DNA from: Streptomyces toyocaensis
GTDB taxonomy: Bacteria > Actinomycetota > Actinomycetes > Streptomycetales > Streptomycetaceae
Direction of reading: 5' to 3'
Length of the DNA stretch: 64,000 nt
Assembly (NCBI RefSeq): GCF_000725125.1
Contig: NZ_JFCB01000007.1
Coordinates: 164,685 to 228,684, forward strand
How positions within the stretch are numbered: the stretch's first letter is position 1; each line of letters begins with the position of its first letter. This document shows, piece by piece, positions 45,038 to 53,791 of this stretch. Made by a program: the position numbers and the translations under genes. The notes under the pieces were generated by a model. It ran no database searches and was not told the origin of the DNA. It saw only the letters and a program-made list of their open reading frames with translations.

Positions 45038-47235
45038 GCCACGGGCCTCCGATCATCGCTGTGCCGGTCGCTCCGGACCGGCACCGCTCCGGCGACGGGC
45101 GCTCCGACCACGCCGGTGCGCCGCAGCTTCTGCCAGCGCAGGCGGCCGCCGGTGAGCGCGGTGATCCAGGACTGGAGCAGCACGACGTACATGAGCTGGC
45201 GGTAGAGGATCTGCTGCAGCGGCAGCGAGATCAGGTGGGTCATGCGTTCGCGGTCGAGGTGGAAGGCGTACGCCGCGCAGACCGCCTGGATGGCCAGGAC
45301 GCCCAGCCACGCCATGATCGTCTTCTCGGTCGGGCCGAAGACGATGCCGTAGAGCAGGAAGACGTCGATCAGCGGAGCCAGCAGCGGGGCCACGATCATG
45401 AACAGGGAGACGAAGGGCAGACCGATGCGGCCGAAGCGACCCGAGGGGCCCTTGTCGATCACCGCGCGGCGGTGCTTCCAGATGGCCTGCATGGTGCCGT
45501 ACGACCAGCGGTAGCGCTGGGACCACAGCTGCTGGACGGACTCCGGGGCCTCGGTCCAGGCGCGGGCGTTCTCGGCGTAGACCACGCGCCAGCCGGCGCG
45601 GTGCAGCGCCATGGTGACGTCGGTGTCCTCGGCGAGGGTGTCGTCGCTCATGCCGCCGATGGGCTCCAGGGCGGAGCGGCGGAAGGCGCCGACCGCGCCG
45701 GGGATGGTCGGCATACAGCCCAGGATGTCGTACATCCGGCGGTCCAGGTTGAAGCCCATCACGTACTCGATGTGCTGCCAGGCGCCGATGAGGCTGTCCT
45801 TGTTGCCGACCTTCGCGTTGCCCGCCACCGCGCCGACCCTGGGGTCGCCGAAGGGCTGGACGAGTTCGCGGACGGTGGACGGCTCGAAGACGGTGTCGCC
45901 GTCCATCATCACGACGATGTCGTAACGGGCGTTGGCCAGGCCCCGGTTGAGCGCGGCCGGCTTGCCCGCGTTGAGCTGGCGGATCACCCGTACATTGGGC
46001 AGGCCCATCGCCTCGACGATGCGGGCGGTGCCGTCGGTGGAACCGTCGTCGATGACGAGCACCTCGATCGGGTGCTCGCCGGCCATCAGGGAGTTGACGG
46101 TGTTCTCGATGCACTTGGCCTCGTTGTACGCCGGGACCAGCACCGTCACGGGTTCGTGGACCGGCGGGCCCCAGCGGAAGTTCCTGCGGCGGACGCGGCG
46201 GGCGTGGACGCCGGAGAGGAGGAGCATCAGCACGAAGCGGCCGATGACCAGGGTGCCGATGATCGCGAGACCGACCACCAGGACGTCGGTGATGTGCTCC
46301 GAGGCCTGGACCAGGAAGATCCACGCCTTGCCCTTCCAGAGGTCGGCGCCGGTGACCGGGCTGTGCGCGCTGGGCGCGTCCAGGGCCTCGGTGAGGTTGT
46401 CGAACTCGTAGCCCTTGGCCTTCAGGTCGGGCAGGAACCGGTCGAGCGCCTCGACGGTCTGGCTGCGGTCGCCGCCGGAGTCGTGCATCAGGACGATGGC
46501 GCCCTTGCCGCCCTCGGGCGTGGCGCGGCGGATGATCTCGTCGGCGCCGGGCCGCTTCCAGTCCTCGCTGTCGGTGTTGTTGACGACGGTGAGGTAACCG
46601 CGACTGCCGATGTACTGGGTGACCGGCCAGGTCTCGTTGTCCATGGCGGCGGAGAAGGAGGAGTACGGGGGGCGGAAGAGCGAGGTGCGGATGCCGGCCG
46701 CGCCGGTGATCGCCAACTGGTTCTGCGACAGCTCCCAGTCGATGCGCTTCTCGGACTGGAGGGCGAGGTCGGGGTGGTTGAAGGTGTGCAGGCCGATCTC
46801 GTGGCCCTCGTCGACCATGCGCTGGACGAGGTCCGGGTAGCGGGAGGCCATGGTGCCGGTGACGAAGAAGACCGCGTGCGCGTCGTGCTTCTTCAGCACG
46901 TCGAGCACCCTCGGCGTCCAGGTCGGGTCCGGGCCGTCGTCGAAGGTGAGGACGAGGCGGCGGTCGGGCACGCTCAGGCTCTGGGCCTGCCCGGCGCGGG
47001 CGTCGATGACCGGGCCGCCCTCGAGTATCTCCTTGGGGACGTTCGTGGTGGGGGCGGGCTTCTGGACGCGGTGGTCGGCGAGGATCTCGCTGTGCACGTA
47101 TCCGCGCAGCATGAGCATGGCCGCCAGGGCGACGAGGACGAGCACCGGGAGCAGCAGGCGCAAGGGCACACGGCGGCGCGGGGAGCCGCCGCGTGCCGGG
47201 CGGGCGGCCCGGCGGCGCGGGGAGCGGGATGCCAT
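45034..47235 (-). CDS. matB: Bifunctional polysaccharide deacetylase / GT2 glycosyltransferase (MatB type)
   Basis: A 733-residue membrane protein. An N-terminal basic tail and helix (LRLLLPVLVLVALAAMLML) are followed by a NodB-type deacetylase (TFDDGPDPTWTPRVLDVLKK, HTFNHP and IVLMHDS). A second helix pair and a GT2 synthase domain (VLVIDDGSTDGT, MDGDTVFE, EDTDVT and QRYRWSYG) follow, then about four helices. This layout fits MatB, reported in S. lividans to make a PNAG-like polymer that makes hyphae aggregate. It overlaps both neighbours by ATGA. Confidence 0.93.
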   Translation of the reverse strand: MASRSPRRRAARPARGGSPRRRVPLRLLLPVLVLVALAAMLMLRGYVHSEILADHRVQKPAPTTNVPKEILEGGPVIDARAGQAQSLSVPDRRLVLTFDDGPDPTWTPRVLDVLKKHDAHAVFFVTGTMASRYPDLVQRMVDEGHEIGLHTFNHPDLALQSEKRIDWELSQNQLAITGAAGIRTSLFRPPYSSFSAAMDNETWPVTQYIGSRGYLTVVNNTDSEDWKRPGADEIIRRATPEGGKGAIVLMHDSGGDRSQTVEALDRFLPDLKAKGYEFDNLTEALDAPSAHSPVTGADLWKGKAWIFLVQASEHITDVLVVGLAIIGTLVIGRFVLMLLLSGVHARRVRRRNFRWGPPVHEPVTVLVPAYNEAKCIENTVNSLMAGEHPIEVLVIDDGSTDGTARIVEAMGLPNVRVIRQLNAGKPAALNRGLANARYDIVVMMDGDTVFEPSTVRELVQPFGDPRVGAVAGNAKVGNKDSLIGAWQHIEYVMGFNLDRRMYDILGCMPTIPGAVGAFRRSALEPIGGMSDDTLAEDTDVTMALHRAGWRVVYAENARAWTEAPESVQQLWSQRYRWSYGTMQAIWKHRRAVIDKGPSGRFGRIGLPFVSLFMIVAPLLAPLIDVFLLYGIVFGPTEKTIMAWLGVLAIQAVCAAYAFHLDRERMTHLISLPLQQILYRQLMYVVLLQSWITALTGGRLRWQKLRRTGVVGAPVAGAVPVRSDRHSDDRRPVA

Positions 47236-48626
47236 CAGAGGACGTTCTCCGGGGACGGTGCGGCGGGAGTGGTGGACGGCTCCGGTTGGGCGGCGGAGCC
47301 GTCGGTGACGACGACCGGCTGGTCGGCGGGGGCGCCGGCGACGTCGTCGGTGCCGCCGGCCTCACCGCCGCCGGTGGGGGCGGTCGTCACGGGGTCGGGT
47401 TCCTCGGACGCCGGCGGGTCGGCGGGCGCCGTGCTCACGGTGTCGTCCGGGGGCGTGGTGGTGGTGCCACCGTCGGTGGCCGGTGCCGTGGTGTTCTTGC
47501 CGGTCGGCGCCGGTGTCGGGTCGGCGGCGTCCGGCCGGTCCGCCGTGCCGGCCCCGCCGTCCGTCGCCGGAGCGGTGGCGTCGGGCGCGGGCAGCGTCGG
47601 GGTGCCGGTGGTCGACGTGTCGCCCGGGACGAGGCTGGTGCCGGCGCTGGGCGTGCTGTCCGTCTCCTCGGGCCGGGGTGTGGTCTCGACCTGACCGGCG
47701 GGCTTGTCCTCCTGGCCGGGGACGGGCATCCAGGGGGCGTCGGAGTTGCCGGACAGCAGGGTGGCGACCATGACGACGGCGTAGCCGGCGCAGGCGAGGC
47801 CGACGGCCAGGCCGATGCGGCGGTAGAGGCGGCTGCGGCGGCCGGACTCGTCGACGAACACGGGTCCGCCGGCGGCCTCCTGCCCGCGGACCGCGTGGCC
47901 CGGCGTCCGGCGCAGTTCGAGTCCCTCCCCGATCTGCACGGAGTCGAGCTGGACCGTCACCTCGTGCGGGTCGTGGGTGGCCGCGGCGGAGTCGCCGGTC
48001 TCCTCCTGCCAGGGGTCACGGACGGGGGTGCGGGAGGCCGTCGGGGTGCCGGGGACCGAGGCGGAGCGCAGGAACTCGGTCGGCGCGCCGGGGTCGGACG
48101 ACGGCCCGGAAGCCACCGGGAAGACGGCTGTGCCGGAGTCGGGCGACGGACGTCGGGAGGACGGCGGGGAACCGGCCGCTCCGAGGTCGCCCGAGGGGCG
48201 TGCTCCGCCCGGCCGGGAGGAGGGGCCTGCCGTCCCGGTGCCGTGGGCGCCCGGCTGACGGGGGACCCGCAGGGCGGTGGTGCGCTCGCTGTCCCAGGAA
48301 CCGTCCGCCGGGCCTTCGGACGGCACCGCCCGGCCCGCTGCCGCGGGGCCACCGACGTCACCGGCCCACGGCTCGGGCCGGTGGGCGGCATCGGGCAGGA
48401 GCCGGGTCCGGTCGTTGCCGCTGGGGAGGACGCCGAGGCGGGCCCAGCGGTCCTCCAGGGAGCCGACACCGGAGCCGGCCTCGCGCACGTCCGCGCCGGC
48501 GGGCGTCTCGCCCAGGGGGAGGACACTCGTCTCCCGCAGCTCCTCGTCCTCGGTGTTCCTGCCGAACGCCGACACACCCTCAGGCCGTTCCGGTTGGGCG
48601 TCTTGTCGCCACTTTTCCACGCGCAC
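47235..48626 (-). CDS. matA: Membrane protein with disordered flanks, MatA type
   Basis: A 463-residue protein with one transmembrane helix (IGLAVGLACAGYAVVMVATLL) near residue 275. The cytoplasmic N-terminal part is Pro/Ser/Gly-rich, and the outer C-terminal part is Thr/Pro/Asp-rich (TAPATDGGTTTTPPDDT), typical of disordered surface stalks. GTG 48626 with GGGGGGAAG upstream. It precedes and overlaps matB, so it may help anchor or regulate the glycan synthase. MatA naming is from operon position. Confidence 0.75.
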   Translation of the reverse strand: MRVEKWRQDAQPERPEGVSAFGRNTEDEELRETSVLPLGETPAGADVREAGSGVGSLEDRWARLGVLPSGNDRTRLLPDAAHRPEPWAGDVGGPAAAGRAVPSEGPADGSWDSERTTALRVPRQPGAHGTGTAGPSSRPGGARPSGDLGAAGSPPSSRRPSPDSGTAVFPVASGPSSDPGAPTEFLRSASVPGTPTASRTPVRDPWQEETGDSAAATHDPHEVTVQLDSVQIGEGLELRRTPGHAVRGQEAAGGPVFVDESGRRSRLYRRIGLAVGLACAGYAVVMVATLLSGNSDAPWMPVPGQEDKPAGQVETTPRPEETDSTPSAGTSLVPGDTSTTGTPTLPAPDATAPATDGGAGTADRPDAADPTPAPTGKNTTAPATDGGTTTTPPDDTVSTAPADPPASEEPDPVTTAPTGGGEAGGTDDVAGAPADQPVVVTDGSAAQPEPSTTPAAPSPENVL

Positions 48627-48799
48627 GCACTTCCCCCCAGAGGGCCCTTTCGGCGCGCGTACGACCCGAGCACCCGTCGGCGGACCGGGCCCCCACCCGC
48701 TCCGAGCGCCCCGTTTATCACACTGTGCTCGGGTACCGAATGTAGCGCACGTGGAGGTCCCGTGTTCCCGGTGCGGCCATTCGTATCAGGAGTGAAACA

Positions 48800-49762
48800 T
48801 CACCGGGCCGCCATCACGACAGTATCCCGGTCGGGCAGCCACCCCCCGACCGGCCGCCGCAACCAGCCCTCCTCCGCGGCGACCACGGCCGCCGCCCTCC
48901 GCAAAGCATCCAGAGCATGATGAACCAACCCTTTACGCCACACAAGGGACAGGGGTGACAGCGGAATCGGGTCCACGAGAGGGCGCAGCACCATCGAGGG
49001 CAGTGGCGGAAAATCGATCACGGCGAGGACCGGATGGCGCGTCCTGGCCATGATCCGCTGGAACTCCTCGTCCCCGACGGCCAGCGGCGCGGGCGGAGCG
49101 AGCACGATCCCCCGCCCCTCGAACAGCGACCGCGCGAGGTCCGTCCACTCCGGCGTACGGGGATTCCCGGCGCCGGCGTACACCGTCTCGCCGGCCAGCG
49201 CGGCCAGCGGCACCTCGGGCAGCGCCGCCAGCCGGTGGTCCTCGGGCAGCACGACCGCCATCGGCTCGTACCGCACGGGCTGGTGGTCGAGTCCGGCCCG
49301 CAGCGCGGGGGCGAGCCCCGCGAACCGTCCGAACGACGCGTCGATCCGCCCCGCGAGCAGCTCGCCCGCGGCTCCGGTCAGCCCGCTCTCGTAGCGGGCC
49401 ATCAGCTCGTGCCCGGGGGCGAGTTCACGGGCCCGGTGCAGCACGCGGCGCGGGGTCGCGAGGCCCGGTGAGTTGAGGTCCACCAGCAGCGGCCGTGCCT
49501 GTCCGGCCGCGGCGAGCAGGTCGTCCTGCGCCTGGAGCACGGCGCGGGCGTACGGCAGCAGGCGTTCACCGTCGGCGGTGAGCGTCACCTGCCGGGTGGT
49601 CCGGACGAAGAGCTCGCTGCTCAGCTCCCGTTCCAGCCTCCGCACGTCCCGGCTGAGCGCCTGCTGGGCGACGTAGAGGCGGGCGGCGGCCCGGGTGAAG
49701 TGCAGCTCCTCGGCGACGGTCACAAAGGCGCGCAGGAGGCGCGGGTCGACAGGGGCGGGCAT
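48800..49762 (-). CDS. LysR-family transcriptional regulator
   Basis: A 320-residue regulator. Helix-turn-helix FTRAAARLYVAQQALSRDVR is at about residues 22-42, with the LysR dimer helix after it. The effector domain is normal but Ala/Leu-rich. Divergent from an MFS transporter with an 83-bp gap, so it probably controls that transporter. Target and ligand unknown. Confidence 0.93.
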   Translation of the reverse strand: MPAPVDPRLLRAFVTVAEELHFTRAAARLYVAQQALSRDVRRLERELSSELFVRTTRQVTLTADGERLLPYARAVLQAQDDLLAAAGQARPLLVDLNSPGLATPRRVLHRARELAPGHELMARYESGLTGAAGELLAGRIDASFGRFAGLAPALRAGLDHQPVRYEPMAVVLPEDHRLAALPEVPLAALAGETVYAGAGNPRTPEWTDLARSLFEGRGIVLAPPAPLAVGDEEFQRIMARTRHPVLAVIDFPPLPSMVLRPLVDPIPLSPLSLVWRKGLVHHALDALRRAAAVVAAEEGWLRRPVGGWLPDRDTVVMAAR

Positions 49763-49845
49763 CCCGCGAACCTACAACACGGGTGCGTCAATCGGCACCG
49801 GGAAGGTGTTGGACCGGGCGCGCGCCCCCGGGTGACGGTGAGGCC
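49763..49845. promoter_or_regulatory. Divergent LysR/MFS control region with nested inverted repeats
   Basis: CAACAC (49775-49780) with GTGTTG (49806-49811), and inner GGTGC (49782-49786) with GCACC (49795-49799). This is a plausible LysR operator. The gap holds both promoters. Confidence 0.5.
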
Positions 49846-51162
49846 ATGCCTCAGCCGACCTCCCGGGACACTCCCCTGCTCACGGTCACCGCCGACACCC
49901 TGGTCGCCGTCGACTTCGGCCCGCGCACCCGCGGCGGGCGCCGCGCGCAGGGCCCGTACCGCCGTCTCTTCGCGCTGCCCGGCGCCCGCGCGTTCACCGC
50001 CGGGAACCTGATCGCCCGGCTGCCGATGGGCATGTTCAGCGTGAGCGCGGTCGTGATGATCGCCGGGACGCGGGGTTCGTACGCCCTCGCCGGCGCCGTC
50101 ACCGCGACGGGCCTGGCGGCGACGGCGGTGGTCGGGCCGTGGACCGCGCGCCTGGTCGACCGGCACGGGCAGGCCCGTGTCGCCGTGCCGGCCACGGTGC
50201 TCGCCGTCCTCGGTTCGCTGGCGCTGCTGCTCTGCGTGCGTCACGGCGCCCCCGACTGGACCCTGTTCGCCTGCTACGCGGCCACCGCCACCACCCCGAA
50301 CACCGGCGGCATGTCCCGGGCCCGGTGGGCCCACCTGCTGAAGGGGGACACCGAGGCGCTGCACACCGCCAACTCCTTCGAACAGGCGGCGGACGAGCTG
50401 TGCTTCATGCTCGGCCCGGTGCTCGCGGCCCTCCTGTGCGGGACGTTCTTCCCGGAGGCGGGCACCCTCGTGGGTGCCGTACTGCTGCTGACCGGTGTCC
50501 TGCTGTTCACGGCCCAGCGGTCGACCGAGCCGCCCATCGTGCGGCGCTCGACCGCGCGGGCGCCGCTGCGGGCACCGGGCATGCGTCCCCTGCTGACCGT
50601 GTGCCTGGCGACGGGCGCGGTGTTCGGCTCGATGGAGGTCGTCACCCTCGCGTTCGCGGACGCCCAGGGGCACCGCACGGCGTCCGGAGCGGTGCTCGCG
50701 CTCCAGGCGGCCGGTTCCTGCGCGGCGGGGCTGCTGTACGGGGCGGTGCGCCCGGCCGGGTCCGCCCGGTCCCTGCTGCCGTGGTGCCTGGCCGCGATGA
50801 CCGCGCTGATGGTCCTGCCGCTGCTCGCGGCCGGGCTCACCGGCTCCCTGCTGGTCCTGGCGGGTGCGCTCCTGCTCGCCGGGATGGCGACCGCCCCGAC
50901 GATGGTCACCACCATGACCCTGGTGCAGCGCCACACCCCCGAGGGCCGGCTGAACGAGGGCATGACGCTCGCGGTGACCGGTCTGCTCGGCGGGATCGCC
51001 TGCGGCAGCGCGGCGGGCGGCTGGACGGTGGAGCACGTCTCGGCGACGGCCGGGTACGGCGTGCCCGTGGCGGCGGCGGCGACCGCCCTCCTCGTCGCGC
51101 TGTGCGCCCTGGTCCTGTCCGGGCCGCCGAACCGCACCCCCGATTCCCTCCCGGCCCCTTGA
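49846..51162 (+). CDS. MFS transporter
   Basis: A 438-residue protein with about 11-12 transmembrane helices. The segment LVDRHGQARVAVPATVLAVL is the loop 2-3 signature. No clear substrate motif. ATG 49846 is chosen after an AGGCC-type site. Likely regulated by the divergent LysR gene. Confidence 0.9.
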   Translation: MPQPTSRDTPLLTVTADTLVAVDFGPRTRGGRRAQGPYRRLFALPGARAFTAGNLIARLPMGMFSVSAVVMIAGTRGSYALAGAVTATGLAATAVVGPWTARLVDRHGQARVAVPATVLAVLGSLALLLCVRHGAPDWTLFACYAATATTPNTGGMSRARWAHLLKGDTEALHTANSFEQAADELCFMLGPVLAALLCGTFFPEAGTLVGAVLLLTGVLLFTAQRSTEPPIVRRSTARAPLRAPGMRPLLTVCLATGAVFGSMEVVTLAFADAQGHRTASGAVLALQAAGSCAAGLLYGAVRPAGSARSLLPWCLAAMTALMVLPLLAAGLTGSLLVLAGALLLAGMATAPTMVTTMTLVQRHTPEGRLNEGMTLAVTGLLGGIACGSAAGGWTVEHVSATAGYGVPVAAAATALLVALCALVLSGPPNRTPDSLPAP

Positions 51163-51255
51163 CGGTCGCGGGTCCCGCCCGTGCCTTCACCCGTCGAAGC
51201 GCTGCGAACCCGCTTTCCGCGTCCCCGCGGACCGTGCGGACGAGGACGCCCCAGG

Positions 51256-51623
51256 GTGAAGACCACGGAGGTGGCCCGGCGCGCCGGGGTCTCGCCCCGT
51301 ACGGTCTCGTTCGCGCTCACCGGCAAGCGTCCGGTCCCCGACGCGCCCCGGCGCCGGGTCGCGGCCGCCGTGCGCGAACGGGGTTGTCGCGCGGACGGCG
51401 GCCGCGGGCCGGCCGGGCGTCGTCCCTCACCGCCGTCGGCCCCGCGCCCGTCGCCGCGTCGGCCCGCGTACCGGTCACCCCGGTCGCCGTGCCGTCCGCC
51501 GAACCGGGCACCCGCGCGGTGCGCCTGCTGGTGCGCGGACCGTCCGGTGCTCCCGTACCGGGGGCCACCCTGCTGCCGCCGCGCCCGACCCAGCGGGCGA
51601 GCACGGCACCGCGCGGGCTGTGA
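51256..51623 (+). pseudogene. Remnant of a LacI-family regulator
   Basis: An intact LacI helix-turn-helix starts at GTG 51256 (TTEVARRAGVSPRTVSFALT then GKRPVPDAPRRRVAAAVRERG). After about residue 45 the frame becomes non-homologous. A different frame then carries SLTAVGPAPVAASARVPVTP and ends STAPRGL at the TGA 51621-51623, like the last strand of a LacI protein. The central sugar-binding domain is missing. I read this as a deletion plus frameshift, though a short DNA-binding protein cannot be excluded. Confidence 0.6.
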
Positions 51624-51632
51624 CGGGCCGGA

Positions 51633-52631
51633 TCAGCCCAGGTGCCAGGCCTTGCCGAGCCGGTACGCGGCACACAGGTCCACGTCCAGGAAGTACGCCC
51701 CGGCCGCCCCGCACTGCTCCTGGCCGCTCCCGGGGTCGACGGGCTGGCCGTGTCCCATGCCGGTGAGGCTGTACGTCTCGACCACCGCGTCGCCGCCCGG
51801 GCCGCGGAAGACCTGGTGCGGGTGACCGGCGACGGTGTCACTGACGTCGGCGGAGCGGTCGGCGCCGTGCACGTCGGTCCACTGCTCCACCAGGTCGGTC
51901 ATGTTGGCCGGCTTCACGGTGTAGTCGGCCGTGCCGTGCAGGACCGTGAGGACCGGCCAGGGACCGGTGTACCCGGGCCGCGCGGCGCGCACCCGGTCGC
52001 CCCACTGCCCCGGGGTCTGGGTGGCGCCGACGTACATGCACACGTACGGCGATCCGGCGGCCTGCGCGCAGCCGTACGGCAGGCCCGCGACGACCCCGCC
52101 CGCGGTGAACTTCTCCGGGTACGCCGCCATCATCACGGCGGTCATCGCCCCGCCCGCGGACAGTCCGGTGACGTACACGCGCGAGGCGTCGCCGGAGACG
52201 TCGGCGAGCTGCCGGTCGACCATCTGGGCGAGGGAGGCGGCCTCGCCCTGCCCGCGCCGGATGTCGGCGTCCTGGAACCAGTTGAAGCACTGGTTGAGGT
52301 TGTTCCCGCTCTGCTGCTGCGGCAGCACGACGGAGAAGCCCCAGCGGTCGGCGAGCCGCGTCCAGCCGGTGCCGTCCGCGTAGCCGGCGGCGTTCTGGGT
52401 GCAGCCGTGCAGGGCGACGACCACGGGCCGGCCGGCGGGCAGTCCGTCGGGGACGTACCGGTACATCCTCAGGGCGCCGGGATTGCTGCCGAAGCCGGTG
52501 ACCTCCTGGAGGGAGGCGGCGGAGGCGGGGGCGGGGGCGAGCAGGACGGAGAGGAGGGCGGCCAGGAGGGCCGCCAGCAGGGTGGGGCGCAGTGCGCCCC
52601 GGGTCTGTGTGAGGGCTCGGGTCTGTGTCAT
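51633..52631 (-). CDS. Secreted PHB-depolymerase-type esterase
   Basis: A 332-residue exported hydrolase. Signal peptide about residues 15-40 (LLAALLAALLSVLLAPAPASA). Family motifs: VVALHGCTQNAAGYADGTG (oxyanion), GLSAGGAMTAVMMAAYP (nucleophile serine), HGTADYTVKP and GMGHGQP (histidine). Substrates of the family include PHB, feruloyl or acetyl xylan esters. ATG 52631 has no clear ribosome site in the 20 bases upstream. Confidence 0.9.
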   Translation of the reverse strand: MTQTRALTQTRGALRPTLLAALLAALLSVLLAPAPASAASLQEVTGFGSNPGALRMYRYVPDGLPAGRPVVVALHGCTQNAAGYADGTGWTRLADRWGFSVVLPQQQSGNNLNQCFNWFQDADIRRGQGEAASLAQMVDRQLADVSGDASRVYVTGLSAGGAMTAVMMAAYPEKFTAGGVVAGLPYGCAQAAGSPYVCMYVGATQTPGQWGDRVRAARPGYTGPWPVLTVLHGTADYTVKPANMTDLVEQWTDVHGADRSADVSDTVAGHPHQVFRGPGGDAVVETYSLTGMGHGQPVDPGSGQEQCGAAGAYFLDVDLCAAYRLGKAWHLG

Positions 52632-52718
52632 GGGGAGGGAAGGTAGAAGGGTGAACCAGCTCTCGATATGGAGCCGGGCCCCACATCCGGAGGCCTCGAT
52701 CATGTGGCCGCACGACAA

Positions 52719-52747
52719 AGGCCCCGCCGCTCGACGCGACGGGGCCT
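52719..52747 (-). terminator. Terminator of tmRNA
   Basis: AGGCCCCG (52719-52726) and CGGGGCCT (52740-52747) form an eight-pair stem with a thirteen-base loop. It lies about 20 bp past the tmRNA 3' end. Confidence 0.6.
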
Positions 52748-52765
52748 CTGCCCACATGGGGTAAG

Positions 52766-53163
52766 TGGAGATGGCGGGAATCGAACCCGCGTCCAACGGT
52801 GCAGAACCAGGGCTTCTCCGTGTGCAGTCCGCTTCGCTTTTCTCGGCCCCGGAGATCACGCGGACAAGTCTCCGACGGGCTCAGTCACTGTGTGGTTTCC
52901 CTCTTCACCCCGTGACCGGGATCAAGGTTTAGTTCCCTAGCTGATGCCAGGATCCGGGTCGGGAACACCCCCGGGCTGACACTCCCTTTAGTAGGAGGCT
53001 CGCTCTGCTACCTGAGATCAGGCAGCGAGGGCGAAGGCCTGCTGGGAGGAATCGCGCTTGGAATTGGCGATTATTTTTTTCGGCCTGTGGTTTACGAGAT
53101 CATGGCCGCTTCCTCGACACGCTTCCCCTGCCTCGACAACCGCTGTCGAAACCGATCATCCCC
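52766..53163 (-). ncRNA. ssrA: Transfer-messenger RNA (tmRNA)
   Basis: About 398 nt. The 5' end GGGGATG (53163 back) pairs with CATCTCC near 52767-52773, closing an alanyl acceptor stem with discriminator A at 52766; the CCA is not encoded. The T-arm GGTTCGATTCCCGCC is at 52773-52790. The internal tag reading frame encodes ANSKRDSSQQAFALAA, from GCC at 53068-53066 to a stop at 53020-53018. It frees stalled ribosomes with SmpB, whose gene is directly upstream. Confidence 0.96.
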
Positions 53164-53265
53164 ATGTTGATTTCTCAAACCCTCCGAAGAGGACGCGCAC
53201 CCGCTGTGAGGTGCAGTGCCATCGTACGTGACCAACGCACGACCGTGCCAGCCCATTCCCGGGCG

Positions 53266-53745
53266 TCAGGCCCGCTGCTTGCGCCGGATCGCCGAGATCG
53301 TCCGCTCGGCCTCGCGCCGGTCCTGCTTCTCCCTGAGCGTCTGCCGCTTGTCGTACTCCTTCTTGCCCTTGGCCAGCGCGATCTCCACCTTCGCGCGGCC
53401 GTCCTTGAAGTACAGGGCGAGCGGCACGATGGTGTGCCCCGTCTCCTGGGACTTGGACTCCAGCTTGTCGATCTCCTCGCGGTGCAGCAGCAGCTTGCGC
53501 TTGCGCCGCGCGCTGTGGTTGGTCCACGTGCCCTGGCTGTACTCCGGGACGTGCACGTTGTGCAGCCACGCCTCGTGGTCGGTGAGCTGGACGAAGCCGT
53601 CCACCAGCGACGCCCTTCCCTGGCGCAGGGACTTCACCTCGGTGCCGGTGAGGACCAGCCCCGCCTCGTAGGTGTCGATGATGAGGTAGTCGTGCCGCGC
53701 CTTCTTGTTCTGCGCGATCAGCTTGCGCCCTTTTTCCTTAGCCAT
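53266..53745 (-). CDS. smpB: SsrA-binding protein SmpB
   Basis: A 159-residue protein that binds tmRNA and helps place it on the ribosome. Motifs: [37 protein letters not shown] and the basic C-terminal helix ([20 protein letters not shown]). ATG 53745 is three codons inside a longer frame. Lies just upstream of tmRNA, 102 bp away. Confidence 0.97.
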   Translation of the reverse strand: MAKEKGRKLIAQNKKARHDYLIIDTYEAGLVLTGTEVKSLRQGRASLVDGFVQLTDHEAWLHNVHVPEYSQGTWTNHSARRKRKLLLHREEIDKLESKSQETGHTIVPLALYFKDGRAKVEIALAKGKKEYDKRQTLREKQDRREAERTISAIRRKQRA

Positions 53746-53791
53746 AGTGCCGCCCATTTTCGCACTACGGAGGGGGCCGGCGGGAAGCCGA

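Noticed and set aside
51181..51825. Full 214-residue protein at the LacI remnant
   Set aside because: Only the first helix-turn-helix is homologous; the rest is Pro/Arg-rich out-of-frame sequence that runs into the esterase on the other strand.
52766..52800. Separate tRNA gene
   Set aside because: The T-arm and acceptor belong to the tmRNA; no anticodon arm is present.
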